DNA of 64,000 bases, taken from NCBI GenBank assembly GCA_020974905.1, contig CP087563.1, forward strand, positions 744,001 to 808,000, given 5' to 3'. The notes under the pieces were generated by a model that saw only the letters and a list, made by a program, of their open reading frames with translations, ran no database searches and was not told the DNA's origin. Within the stretch, counting starts at the first letter, position 1. The number at the start of each line of letters is the position of its first letter. Made by a program: the position numbers and the translations under genes. Shown in pieces: positions 27,288 through 36,629 of this stretch. This stretch comes from Planctomycetes bacterium syqfu (lineage in GTDB: Bacteria > Planctomycetota > Phycisphaerae > Phycisphaerales > Phycisphaeraceae).

Positions 27288-27803
27288 ATGCAACAGTCGC
27301 TGAATCCCAATGCAACCACGTGGCATATCACATTCGGGACTTACGCAACACGTTTACACGGTGATGATCGTCCGACAGTTGACCGTGAGCAGAACACTCG
27401 GGGACAGGATTTTATCTGGCACGATGATGAACGACTCAAGGATGCACATGACAAACGCAAAGGTGATGCTGTTTATCTGACTGCTGCACAACGTGCGGTG
27501 ATTGAATCGTTGATTCCCGGCATCTGTGAACGTGGCGGTTGGGAATACCGCATTTGTGCTTCACCGCTTGAAGGTGATCACGTTCATGTCTTACTTGATG
27601 CCAAATGCTCGATTGAACCCGATGCCATTCTCATGTGGCTCAAACGTTGGGTCACTCAAGAATTGAACAAACGTTGGGGTAAACCTGTCACATCCTGGTG
27701 GGCGGAATGTGGATCAACCAAACCGGTGAAAAATCCGACTTATCTGAACAATGTGTATCACTACATCCGTCGACAGCGAACGCTGCCTTTAACTGCGGAG
27801 TAA
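27288..27803 (+). CDS. REP-associated tyrosine transposase (IS200/Y1-like)
   Basis: 171 residues. The HUH-type Y1 domain shows a first strand WHITFGTYATRLHG, the HUH motif as DHVHVLL (about residue 97-103), and the candidate catalytic Tyr in VYHYIRRQR near the C-terminus. It is single-domain, as are RAYTs, and lies exactly between two REP copies. The gene appears intact. Few long homologous insertions are visible in this window, so activity is uncertain. Confidence 0.85.
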   Translation: MQQSLNPNATTWHITFGTYATRLHGDDRPTVDREQNTRGQDFIWHDDERLKDAHDKRKGDAVYLTAAQRAVIESLIPGICERGGWEYRICASPLEGDHVHVLLDAKCSIEPDAILMWLKRWVTQELNKRWGKPVTSWWAECGSTKPVKNPTYLNNVYHYIRRQRTLPLTAE

Positions 27804-27814
27804 CGCATGTTCTT

Positions 27815-27896
27815 CAAGGCACCGGATCGACACGATCCGGCTCGCCAAGGCATGTAAAAATGTTTGTCTCCGCGAGCCGGCTCGTGTCGAGCCGAT
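27815..27896. repeat. 82-bp REP-type repeat, downstream copy
   Basis: Direct copy of 27181-27262 beginning 12 bases after the transposase stop and ending 13 bases before the stop of the convergent MnmE-like gene. Its GC-rich hairpins could also act as the terminator for both genes. Confidence 0.9.
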
Positions 27897-27908
27897 CTTC
27901 TCGTTTTA

Positions 27909-28922
27909 TTACATGTAATGACGCAATGCCTGGTGATCACCGTCGGTGATGATGCGTTTGAGCTGCCTGGAAAAGGCCCATGGGGTTTGGGCGTTGATGT
28001 GATGAAGACCCAGTTTTTCGAGGATTTTTTCGACCAACTCACCGAGTCCCTGGCCCGTGGTTGCACTGATCGGCAGGATATCCTCAGGAAAACTCAGTTG
28101 CTTGGCATCATCAATGTGATCCACCTTATTGACCACCAGCAAGTCGGGGTTACGTTCTGTGATGCCTGCTAACTCGAAACCCGACTGCACGTCGGTCATG
28201 TGAATCAGGACGTCTGCCTGATTGATCACCTGGGTTGCCAAGCCGATGGCCTGTTGTTCGACATCATCATCACTGATGCGGATCCCCGGTGTGTCCATCC
28301 AGCGCACAGCAATGCCGCGGAGTTGGGTCATGCCACCCACCCAGTCACGCGTGGTGCCCGGCAGGTCTGCGACGATGCTTGCTGCATAGCCGAGGATGCG
28401 GTTGGTGAGTGTGCTTTTCCCAACATTGGCTGGGCCGACGAGGACAACCGAGGGCATGTGACAAAGTCGATCCAGTCGCTGGGTGTCGGCAGCAATCTGC
28501 GTAAAATCCAGATCATCACGCGACCAGTTTTCTGCTTGTGCCAGGAGTAAATCGACCGCTGCCGGACTTGGGGATAAAGCGAGCGTTGCCAGCATGTCCG
28601 CTTCAAAGTCGCTTGCTGCTTCGGGGTAAAGCTCACGGTTGGATGCGGGCTTGAGATGACAATCCATGCTGATGAGTTTTTCAGTCAGCAGTTCAATAAC
28701 GCGGAGTCCGCCATGGGGCATGAGTTGCGCCCATTGGTCGTTGAGACAGACCGCCAAACCTTCATCGATGCCTGCAAAATCGCAGAGATAAACCTTGCCA
28801 TCGTCCCAGTGGTTTTGATCGCAAAGTTCAGCGAGTAATGGTTTGACGCCCGGCCCATGCAGTTGGAGCAATGCCACCGCACCTGCCGTATTACCCGGAG
28901 TTGTCAGACTCAGCGTGATCAC
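27909..28922 (-). CDS. Shortened MnmE-like GTPase
   Basis: 337 residues against about 450 for MnmE. The N-terminus (TTPGNTAGAVALLQLHGPGV, then MPHGGLRVIELL) matches the MnmE tetrahydrofolate-binding domain. The G domain has G1 VGPANVGKST (about 162-171), G2 GTTRD, G3 DTPG and G4 NKVD. The central helical domain is reduced and the C-terminal CxGK motif, which supplies the catalytic Cys for tRNA U34 modification, is missing. It is therefore not a standard MnmE. A GTG start overlaps the previous stop (GTGA). The role is unknown. Confidence 0.75.
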   Translation of the reverse strand: MITLSLTTPGNTAGAVALLQLHGPGVKPLLAELCDQNHWDDGKVYLCDFAGIDEGLAVCLNDQWAQLMPHGGLRVIELLTEKLISMDCHLKPASNRELYPEAASDFEADMLATLALSPSPAAVDLLLAQAENWSRDDLDFTQIAADTQRLDRLCHMPSVVLVGPANVGKSTLTNRILGYAASIVADLPGTTRDWVGGMTQLRGIAVRWMDTPGIRISDDDVEQQAIGLATQVINQADVLIHMTDVQSGFELAGITERNPDLLVVNKVDHIDDAKQLSFPEDILPISATTGQGLGELVEKILEKLGLHHINAQTPWAFSRQLKRIITDGDHQALRHYM

Positions 28923-29401
28923 TTCTTGAGAAGATCCGGAGGTTGGTTGTTGATGAAGTCAGGATTGGTCGGCTGCATGGGTTTGCCGTTGGGATAGTTC
29001 ATCACAAAGACACCAATGAGCGCAACGGGCAATGCAAGTGTCGGGCCGATATGACTGTGGATCAAGACCACGACCAAAGAAAAGAAACTGGCTGCCTCAA
29101 TGACGGCTAATGATACAAGCGTGCCTTGCACATAACCTTGCGGCGTGACGCTATTGTTCACCCAGTTTTTCTTGTACATCTGCATACGAATAAAGGACGA
29201 GATGGGCACTGATACCAAGGCAAACACAACCGCGATCATGTAGAGACTTTTGACTTCTTCAAATTCCGCAGGCTCACTACTCCATGACAGTGCAAGCACG
29301 ACACCCAGAAATATCAACTGTCCCATGAGCATCGCACCCCAGAGAATGCGAATGGATTTGAGTGCTTTTTCCTGGGACATATCATCTGGAATATTAACCA
29401 T
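28919..29401 (-). CDS. Four-helix membrane protein
   Basis: 160 residues. Hydrophobic helices at about 18-40 (RILWGAMLMGQLIFLGVVLALSW), 52-70, 90-115 and 118-135, with a Pro/Asn-rich C-terminus (MQPTNPDFINNQPPD). No family is recognised. GAGG upstream supports the ATG at 29401. It is coupled by overlap to the MnmE-like GTPase gene, which suggests they are made together. Confidence 0.55.
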   Translation of the reverse strand: MVNIPDDMSQEKALKSIRILWGAMLMGQLIFLGVVLALSWSSEPAEFEEVKSLYMIAVVFALVSVPISSFIRMQMYKKNWVNNSVTPQGYVQGTLVSLAVIEAASFFSLVVVLIHSHIGPTLALPVALIGVFVMNYPNGKPMQPTNPDFINNQPPDLLKK

Positions 29402-29443
29402 GCCAACCTCGTGATAAGGGTTCGTGTGATCTGCTACGGGTGT

Positions 29444-30211
29444 TCAATCATCCGACTTCATCTGGGCTTTGATTGCTTGCACCATGCCCAGCATCGTCAG
29501 TTCGGGGACGATGTGTTCGACGAGTTCATAGTCCTTAAACAGCACGTCGGCATCACCGCCTGTGGCCACGACGACGGGATAAGCGCCGGCATGTTCGGCG
29601 TATTGTTCGACCAGTTCACGCACCATGCCACGGATGCCGTAGAAGACCGCTGAGAGCATGGCCTGGGCGGTGTTGTGGCCGATGGGTTCGTCGGGCTTTT
29701 TGAATTCGACATCGGGTAACTGCTCAGCATGTTGATGCATACTCTGGAGCATGGTCTTGGCGCCCGGTCCGATCGCCCCACCGTGGAACGTGCCCTGCCC
29801 GTCGACGTAGTCCACGGTGATGGCGGTCCCGGCATCGACGACGACACAGGCCTGACTTAAGTGCCCGAACGCGGCAGCGGCATTAAGCAGCCGATCGGTG
29901 CCGACAATGGTTTCCGGGTCAAGCTGCCTGCCGACGGGAATGCTCAAATCTTCTTCCATCACCAGGATGGGCCCTGCATCAATACGGCGAAGCAGTTGGG
30001 TGACATTCTGCTTGGCACGTGAGTTGACTGAGGAAATGAGGACCATGACATTGGTCTTATTGCTCACTTCAGCAAAACTCTCGGAGAGCAGTTGTTCCAG
30101 TTCACGCTCGGGTGCCGAGTGACAGATGGATTCGGGGTTGTGGATTTTATCGTCACGGAAGGTGCCAACCTGCGTGCGCGTATTGCCAATATTGATAAGT
30201 AAGAGATTCAT
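29444..30211 (-). CDS. coaX: Type III pantothenate kinase
   Basis: 255 residues from the ATG at 30211, three bases after the obg stop. CoaX phosphorylates pantothenate, the first step of CoA synthesis. Family motifs: LLLINIGNTRTQVG (phosphate loop), IVGTDRLLNAAAAF, VVDAGTAITVDYVDG, FHGGAIGPGAKTM and VVATGGDAD. The first motif reads NIGNT where the family has D-x-GNT; the other two Asp of the active site (GTDR, VDAGT) are present. A start at 30223 is also possible. Confidence 0.88.
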   Translation of the reverse strand: MNLLLINIGNTRTQVGTFRDDKIHNPESICHSAPERELEQLLSESFAEVSNKTNVMVLISSVNSRAKQNVTQLLRRIDAGPILVMEEDLSIPVGRQLDPETIVGTDRLLNAAAAFGHLSQACVVVDAGTAITVDYVDGQGTFHGGAIGPGAKTMLQSMHQHAEQLPDVEFKKPDEPIGHNTAQAMLSAVFYGIRGMVRELVEQYAEHAGAYPVVVATGGDADVLFKDYELVEHIVPELTMLGMVQAIKAQMKSDD

Positions 30212-30213
30212 GT

Positions 30214-31311
<1,098 letters not shown>

Positions 31312-32247
31312 TTATTGCCCCTGGGATTGCTGATTGTGATAGGTCGAACCGGGGGTTTTCTTGAGACTTGAGAAGAAGATGCGTTTGACATATTGCATCC
31401 ACCCACGATGACGCCAGGGTGTCCTGGCAAGGTATTGCCAATAGTCCTGGGCATGCACATGGCGATCCTTTTCCAGCATCCACGGCTTGCGTCGGCCGGT
31501 GAAATGCACGACCGCCGGATGCTTGATGGCATCAGCAATCTCGGCTGCATCGTACTGCGTGAACCGAACATCCTCACGATACACCGTGGTGTCCTGATTC
31601 CATCTATAGGGCAGGATATGCACCTTGCCTGCAAAGACATGGTTGAGAATTTTCTGATCATCAGCAACCGTTGTCGGTGTGAGCATGGCCATGGTATCGT
31701 CATATGCCTTGGATAACGGCAACCCCCGCATCGCGGCAAGGTCCAGCAGCATCACCCCTGCATTGAAGCGCACGCCCGAAGCCAACCCATAGCCGTCGTA
31801 CTCAGCGGATATCTGTTCATCCATCTCCACCGCCCCCAGCACATTGCCCTGAATATCCGTCTGCCAAAGCGCTGATAGTGACGTAAAAACCAGCAGATCG
31901 ACATCCAGGTAAATCAGACGCGAGCATTCAGGAAAAATATCATGAAGCATCAATCGGTAATAGGTGGCAATCGACACGCGTGGCAGGGACGGGAAGACAT
32001 CAAACGCAGCACCGTCGATCTTCCGGGATGCAATTTCAACCTGTCCCTTGCAAAGATGCGCCAGACTTTGAAGTTGGTCGATATCCGCATCGGATAAATC
32101 CGTATGGATCACGTGGATCATCAACTGATCCGAATCAGTCGCGTTACACAATATCGACGCAATCATCACACCTGCATGTTGCAGATAATTCCGATCCGTC
32201 GACAGTGCTACATGAATCAACTCGGCTGGCGGTGTGGTTGAATTCAT
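31312..32247 (-). CDS. Glycosyltransferase family 8
   Basis: 311 residues from the ATG at 32247; a longer frame to 32346 is less likely because the GT8 domain begins soon after this Met. Landmarks: IHVALSTDRNYLQHAGVMIASI, RLIYLDVDLLV (the DxD metal and sugar-nucleotide motif), FNAGVMLLDLAAMR, DQKILNHVF, LPYRWNQ and AVVHFTGRRKPW. GT8 members add glucose or galactose from UDP-sugars to glycans or lipopolysaccharide. The acceptor is unknown. No signal peptide; a basic C-terminus may bind membrane. Confidence 0.85.
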   Translation of the reverse strand: MNSTTPPAELIHVALSTDRNYLQHAGVMIASILCNATDSDQLMIHVIHTDLSDADIDQLQSLAHLCKGQVEIASRKIDGAAFDVFPSLPRVSIATYYRLMLHDIFPECSRLIYLDVDLLVFTSLSALWQTDIQGNVLGAVEMDEQISAEYDGYGLASGVRFNAGVMLLDLAAMRGLPLSKAYDDTMAMLTPTTVADDQKILNHVFAGKVHILPYRWNQDTTVYREDVRFTQYDAAEIADAIKHPAVVHFTGRRKPWMLEKDRHVHAQDYWQYLARTPWRHRGWMQYVKRIFFSSLKKTPGSTYHNQQSQGQ

Positions 32248-32388
32248 TAAACCATTTCTTGTGATCAACACGCAATGTCCGCATGTCCAACGCAATGCTT
32301 TTACGAATGTCACCCCCGAGGTTATGGATGACAACCATCTGAACATTCACGATGTGAAAACTATACCACGTATTGGCAATCAGTGGGA

Positions 32389-33174
32389 TTAATCGAGTTG
32401 ATCGTCCTGCTGAGCAATGACCAGGCGGTCACCGAGTTGTGTCTGCCAGGATGGGTCGATACCTGCGTCGGTGATGATGTGATCCAGTTCGTTGACGCCG
32501 CAGACGCGTGCCAGTGATTTTCTGCCGAACTTGGAGGAGTCCATTAATAGCGCACAACGTGTAGCCTGACGCATCATGGCCTGCTCGACTTCCGCCATGC
32601 CGATGTTCACGTTGTAAACCGAATCACCAAGGATGCCGTATAGCGAAAACAGCAGTAAGTCCGCGTGCAGTTCAGCCAGCGTTCCCGTGGCGATGGGTCC
32701 GATGGTGATGCCGGTGCGCGGGTAAAGACTGCCACCAACGATGAGGGTTTCGACTTGATCGTCATCGTGAAAATGCATGGCAATGGCAAGCGAATCGGTG
32801 ACGATCTGAATCGGTCTTGCGGTGATCTGACGGGCAGCATAAATGACGGTGGACCCACCATCCATGAGCACGGTCATGTGCGGTTTGACCAGTGATGCAG
32901 CTAATGCGCCGATGGCCATCTTCGCTTGGATCGACTCGTTCATGCGCTCGGTGAGTGTCTGGCCGGAGATACCGTGGGGGGATTGAGATTCACTGCCGGT
33001 GTAGATCGCCCCACCATGTGTCCGCTTGGCAAAGCCTTGTTCTTCAAGTACCTCAAGGTCGCGGCGAACTGTCGACGTACTGACATCCAACTCGCGTGAC
33101 AGGTCTTCAAGCTGCACGGTCAAGCGTTGCTGGAGCAGTTCCAGAATCTTCTGTTGTCGTTCGACGATGAGCAT
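32389..33174 (-). CDS. DeoR-family regulator of the BMC operon
   Basis: 261 residues. N-terminal DeoR HTH (1-57: VERQQKILELLQQRLTVQLE, VSTSTVRRDLEVLEEQGF, KRTHGGAIY). The C-terminal sugar-phosphate isomerase-like effector domain has VLMDGGSTV (phospho-sugar binding), VTDSLAIAM, VGGSLYPRTG and LLMDSSKFG. DeoR proteins usually repress and are released by a sugar phosphate. It is the last gene of the operon, 2 bp after the dehydrogenase stop, so it is probably autoregulated. The inducer is likely a deoxysugar phosphate, by context. Confidence 0.88.
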   Translation of the reverse strand: MLIVERQQKILELLQQRLTVQLEDLSRELDVSTSTVRRDLEVLEEQGFAKRTHGGAIYTGSESQSPHGISGQTLTERMNESIQAKMAIGALAASLVKPHMTVLMDGGSTVIYAARQITARPIQIVTDSLAIAMHFHDDDQVETLIVGGSLYPRTGITIGPIATGTLAELHADLLLFSLYGILGDSVYNVNIGMAEVEQAMMRQATRCALLMDSSKFGRKSLARVCGVNELDHIITDAGIDPSWQTQLGDRLVIAQQDDQLD

Positions 33175-33176
33175 GT

Positions 33177-34100
33177 TTAGGACAGTTTACTCCAAGTGTC
33201 GGCCAACGCCTTGGCGGACCCCTGAATGCCAGCCACTTCCTTAGGCCACAGGTCCACTTCCATCGCCTTGATCACACCCTGACGTCCAACGACGGTGGGT
33301 AGACTCAGACAGACATCACGCATACCGTACTGGCCGGTGACCTTGGCGCTGACCGGGAGAATGGTCTTCTTGTCCATGGCAATGGCGTGAATCACTTCAG
33401 CAATTGCAACACCGACGGCATAACCCGCACCACCCTTGCGACGAATCACTTCGGCGCCGGAACCGGCTGCACGCTTGGCAAGTTGGTTCTGCTCGTTGGG
33501 CGACATGATCGTCGCAAGTGGGATACCGGCAACGGTGGCTGAGGACCAGATCGGCGTCATCGTGTCACCATGCTCACCCAACATCAACGCACGCACCTGG
33601 GTCGGCGGCAGGTCCTTGGCCTGGGCAATCAGTGAACAAAAACGTGTCGTGTCGAGCATTGTGCCCAACCCCATCACCTTAGTGGGGTCCCAGTTCAAGT
33701 GCTCAATCGCAAGACGTGTGAGTACGTCCACCGGATTGGAGACCACGAAGATGATCGCATCTTTCTTGAGATTCGATGCACGCAGGTCTTCAAGAATCCC
33801 CTTGAAAATCGACACATTGCGATTGATCAGATCAAGCCGGGATTCGTCAGGCTTGCGACGGGAACCGGCGGTGATGCACACCACGTCCGCATCTGCAATC
33901 TCCGGGGTGGTCGCAGCATAAATTGCCTGATCACCGCAGAAATGTGCACCATGCAAAAGGTCGAGGGCTTCGCCTTCAGCAAGGTCCTGATTCACGTCAA
34001 GCAAAGCAATCTCGCGGACGATGCCAGCACACTGCAGCGCAAAGGCTGCATTGGAACCCACACGTCCGCCACCACCGATAATCGCAACTTTCAAAGGCAT
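33177..34100 (-). CDS. Lactate/malate dehydrogenase family oxidoreductase
   Basis: 307 residues. NAD site VAIIGGGGRVGSNAAFALQ, active-site loop AGSRRKPDESRLDLINRN, SNPVDVLTRLA, LGEHGDTMTPIWS (catalytic His). The residue that usually decides substrate (102 in lactate dehydrogenase numbering) is Arg, a malate-type feature, while RLDL after it is lactate-type. Within BMC operons of planctomycetes this gene is conserved. Its role here may be to reduce or oxidise a product such as lactate while balancing NAD(H). No encapsulation-type helix is seen. Confidence 0.88.
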   Translation of the reverse strand: MPLKVAIIGGGGRVGSNAAFALQCAGIVREIALLDVNQDLAEGEALDLLHGAHFCGDQAIYAATTPEIADADVVCITAGSRRKPDESRLDLINRNVSIFKGILEDLRASNLKKDAIIFVVSNPVDVLTRLAIEHLNWDPTKVMGLGTMLDTTRFCSLIAQAKDLPPTQVRALMLGEHGDTMTPIWSSATVAGIPLATIMSPNEQNQLAKRAAGSGAEVIRRKGGAGYAVGVAIAEVIHAIAMDKKTILPVSAKVTGQYGMRDVCLSLPTVVGRQGVIKAMEVDLWPKEVAGIQGSAKALADTWSKLS

Positions 34101-34170
34101 GATTCAATCTTTCTATCAAGGCGTCAGCATCACGTGGTGATGCAGCCATCTTCAAATCTCAAGCGTTAAC

Positions 34171-35019
34171 TTACCGACCCATCGACGTAACAATCTGATC
34201 CGTGATGGCCTGCACCATGGCTTCGAAGTTGCCTTCGCTGGTGCTGGTTACACCGCCGTCACAGTCACAGCTTGCTGTCGTCGGATTCACGGGGAAGCTG
34301 GCAAGGAACGGCTGATTCTCCGAACCCACGCAACCCGTCGGTGCACAGCTCAAACGTTCGTCAGGCAGACCGAAGTTCTTTTTGACTTCAAGTAAATCGG
34401 TCATCTGTTTTTGATCAAGTTGCTTGACGCTGCCAAGCTGTTTGGTCAGAAGCAGCACGCGACAGTAAGCATCGAGAATCTCAAGCTTGTAATACGTGTC
34501 CGTCAGGTCAAAGCTGAAACTCAGCGAACCGTGATTGGCCATGAGAACCGTGTTGGTCTCCGGGCCAATCAGCGGGATGATGCTGTCGGGAAGTTCGGGT
34601 TTACTCGGTGTCGCATAGGGAGCCGTGCGGACTTTACCCAGGAACACTTCTGCTTCGGGATGGATACCTTCAGGCAGCGGAATCTGTGCAATGGCAAAGG
34701 CGGTTGCATGCGGCGGGTGCGAGTGGATCACAGCTTTGACGTCCGGGCGTTTTTTGTACACAGCCAGGTGAACGAGCACTTCACTGGTGCGCTTGCGTCC
34801 CTTGGGGTTGGGCTCGACCTGGTTACCGTCCATGTCGACGATGCACATGTCATCCGCTTCGAGGAAACCTTTGCTGATACCAGTGGGTGTGCAGAGGACG
34901 CGATCTTCGGAGATGCGGACGGAGTGGTTACCTTCGTTACCTGCACAGAAGCCTTTTTGCCAGATGCGATGACCGATTTGAGCCATCTGCTTTTTGAGTT
35001 GCCACAGGGGTGTGTCCAT
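34171..35019 (-). CDS. Class II aldolase (fuculose/rhamnulose-phosphate type) with BMC-targeting tail
   Basis: 282 residues from the ATG at 35019, with GGAG eight bases upstream. Class II aldolases cleave fuculose- or rhamnulose-1-phosphate to DHAP and lactaldehyde with Zn2+. Seen: GNEGNHSVRI, TPTGISKGFL, IHSHPPHATAFA (Zn His pair), EVFLGKV, and LMANHGSLSF (Zn His). After about residue 212 the enzyme has an extra Cys-rich linker (CAPTGCVG, then ASCDCDGG) and ends in an amphipathic helix FEAMVQAITDQIVTSMGR resembling an encapsulation peptide. Ends 70 bp before the dehydrogenase. Confidence 0.9.
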   Translation of the reverse strand: MDTPLWQLKKQMAQIGHRIWQKGFCAGNEGNHSVRISEDRVLCTPTGISKGFLEADDMCIVDMDGNQVEPNPKGRKRTSEVLVHLAVYKKRPDVKAVIHSHPPHATAFAIAQIPLPEGIHPEAEVFLGKVRTAPYATPSKPELPDSIIPLIGPETNTVLMANHGSLSFSFDLTDTYYKLEILDAYCRVLLLTKQLGSVKQLDQKQMTDLLEVKKNFGLPDERLSCAPTGCVGSENQPFLASFPVNPTTASCDCDGGVTSTSEGNFEAMVQAITDQIVTSMGR

Positions 35020-35021
35020 TT

Positions 35022-35324
35022 TTAGTTCTCCAAAATCTGAATCGTGTCGAGAATCGCAGCACAATAGGCATCCAGCGGGACAGTTCGAGGTCGAAACGGC
35101 ATGGTCGCTTCGGCACCTTCACTGACCGCAATCGTCTGGCCGACACCTGCACCGAGGTGATCGAATACGACCAGGGATTCAGGCATCGGACTCTTACGCT
35201 GGTTTGCGGGGTTGTCCCCAAGCATGCCGCGATCGAGCACTTCAGCAATCAACAGTGAACCGGCAGGCATGTTGGCCTCGCGGTTACTGAGTGTGACTTT
35301 GCCGATGACTTTTGCGATTCTCAT
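35022..35324 (-). CDS. BMC-P pentameric vertex protein (EutN/CcmL type), copy 1
   Basis: 100 residues from the ATG at 35324, where the EutN fold begins (MRIAKVIGKVTLSNREANMP). GSLLIAEVLDRG, VVFDHLGAGVGQTIAVSEGAEA and the C-terminal strand VPLDAYCAAILDTIQIL are typical. Five subunits cap a vertex of the icosahedral shell. No Shine-Dalgarno lies upstream (the leader is ACAACAACAAACAACC), unlike the BMC-H genes. Confidence 0.93.
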   Translation of the reverse strand: MRIAKVIGKVTLSNREANMPAGSLLIAEVLDRGMLGDNPANQRKSPMPESLVVFDHLGAGVGQTIAVSEGAEATMPFRPRTVPLDAYCAAILDTIQILEN

Positions 35325-35362
35325 GGTTGTTTGTTGTTGTAAAAAAACAGTGTTTATCGTTG

Positions 35363-36196
35363 TTAACTCAGACGGTGACATTCCGCCAAAGCACGTTGGA
35401 TCAAAGTATTCACATCAGGTTTCGCTGCCAGGAACACATCGAGCATGGCATTGACCGAGGCGCTGCCGTGCTGGAGGTATTCGACGATCAGCACGTTGGC
35501 ACCGATCTCACCGACAGCTTCCTCGACGGCCTTGATGCTCGTCCCCACGACACCGCGAAGCGATTGGGTACGGTTGACGTAGCAGGCGGCCTTGGCAGCA
35601 GTCGGGACAAAGAGCACGCCCCCGGAGACGTGCCCGGATTTCACAGCAGATGCCAGATCACGCACGACACTGAGCAAGGCTTCAGACTTGCGGCTGTTTG
35701 CCATCGGTGTGAGGATCGCCTGGCGTTCAGCAGTGACTTTTTTCACCACCGGACATGTGCCATCAATCCACCAGTACCAGCGATTGCTTGCAATACGCGT
35801 CGGGTTGCTGGTGGTTGTACCTGCAACTGGATTGGCGCGTTTGATCTTATCTTTGTGTTGACGGGCAAAGTCGTTTGCCAACGGCGTCAGACGCGCGTCC
35901 TGGGCAACCAGTGCGTAGCCTTTGTCCTTGACAGCTTGTTCGAGTTGGCTGGCGGTGATGATGCCGGTTAAAGGGATGTCGATGGATTTCGATTCATCAA
36001 CGACACGTGCCCCGGAATGTGTCGCAGCTATTTTTTGAGTGTCGTCGTTTTGTGCGTCGGTCGACTCAGGTTTGAATGTACCATCACAGGTGCCAGCAGG
36101 CGGATTGATCGCAGCAGGTAACTCGCGTCCCTGTTGCATAGCCTTGATCACCTGTTCGGTGATGGCCTTGATCAATTTTTCGTCCATACCTGCCAT
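35363..36196 (-). CDS. RpiB/LacA-like BMC-associated protein with N-terminal targeting helix
   Basis: 277 residues. N-terminal helix MDEKLIKAITEQVIKAM looks like an encapsulation peptide; a disordered Pro/Ser linker follows (about 25-70). Residues about 75-115 contain IPLTGIITASQLEQAV and ARLTPLANDFARQHKD, similar to segments of other BMC accessory proteins. The C-terminal half (SGGVLFVPTAAKAACYVNR, LRGVVGTSIKAVEEAV, IGANVLIVEYL) parallels the RpiB/LacA sugar-phosphate isomerase fold, but the usual catalytic Cys-Gly-Thr-Gly motif is replaced by VPTAAK. So the isomerase activity is doubtful. Position between two BMC-P genes shows it is part of the organelle. Confidence 0.65.
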   Translation of the reverse strand: MAGMDEKLIKAITEQVIKAMQQGRELPAAINPPAGTCDGTFKPESTDAQNDDTQKIAATHSGARVVDESKSIDIPLTGIITASQLEQAVKDKGYALVAQDARLTPLANDFARQHKDKIKRANPVAGTTTSNPTRIASNRWYWWIDGTCPVVKKVTAERQAILTPMANSRKSEALLSVVRDLASAVKSGHVSGGVLFVPTAAKAACYVNRTQSLRGVVGTSIKAVEEAVGEIGANVLIVEYLQHGSASVNAMLDVFLAAKPDVNTLIQRALAECHRLS

Positions 36197-36314
36197 TGTT
36201 TGTTCTCTTGCGATTCAACTTTCGCTGAGCACCAGATGTCAATCTGGTGCGGGTTCCAATGATCGTTTCACTTCAATCCTGCACCGGATTCACATCCGGT
36301 GCTCAATTTTCAAA

Positions 36315-36569
36315 TCAATCGATAATGCCCAGGGTCCACCAACGCAGTGGTGTGTTGTCACTCTTGAGCATTTCGCCCAGGCCCTTGCCATCGCTGGTGA
36401 GCATGACTTTGTCACCCATACCTGCACCGAGTTGATCCACGACCAACACCGGATCACCGACGGTCTGATTTTCGTTACCCAGAAATTCGCAGACCAGCAG
36501 CTTCACGCCGGACATGGATTCATGTCGGACGGTGGTGGTGGCTCTGCCTATGACCTGGGCTAACTGCAT
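36315..36569 (-). CDS. BMC-P pentameric vertex protein, copy 2
   Basis: 84 residues, short for the family. MQLAQVIGRATTTVRHESMSG, VKLLVCEFLGNENQ, VLVVDQLGAGMGDKVMLTSDG and a tail ending RWWTLGIID. The C-terminal extension seen in copies 1 and 3 is shorter. No clear Shine-Dalgarno precedes the ATG. Confidence 0.93.
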   Translation of the reverse strand: MQLAQVIGRATTTVRHESMSGVKLLVCEFLGNENQTVGDPVLVVDQLGAGMGDKVMLTSDGKGLGEMLKSDNTPLRWWTLGIID

Positions 36570-36629
36570 GTTTCAAACTTTCAAAACTTCGTTATGACAG
36601 CGACACGTGGTGTCGCAGCTATTGTTCAC

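Larger units (their letters stand above)
27181..27896 (+). mobile_element. RAYT unit: transposase gene bracketed by direct REP copies
   Basis: 716 bp running from the first to the second 82-bp repeat, with the tyrosine transposase gene between. The copies differ only at two or three central bases (GATAGGATCC versus GACACGATCC). Such RAYT-REP arrangements are domesticated relatives of IS200/IS605 and mobilise or spread REP sequences. No target-site duplication is expected for this class. Confidence 0.8.

Noticed and set aside
27181-27896. CRISPR-like array
   Set aside because: Only two copies of the repeat, 552 bp apart with a gene between; no spacers and no cas genes.
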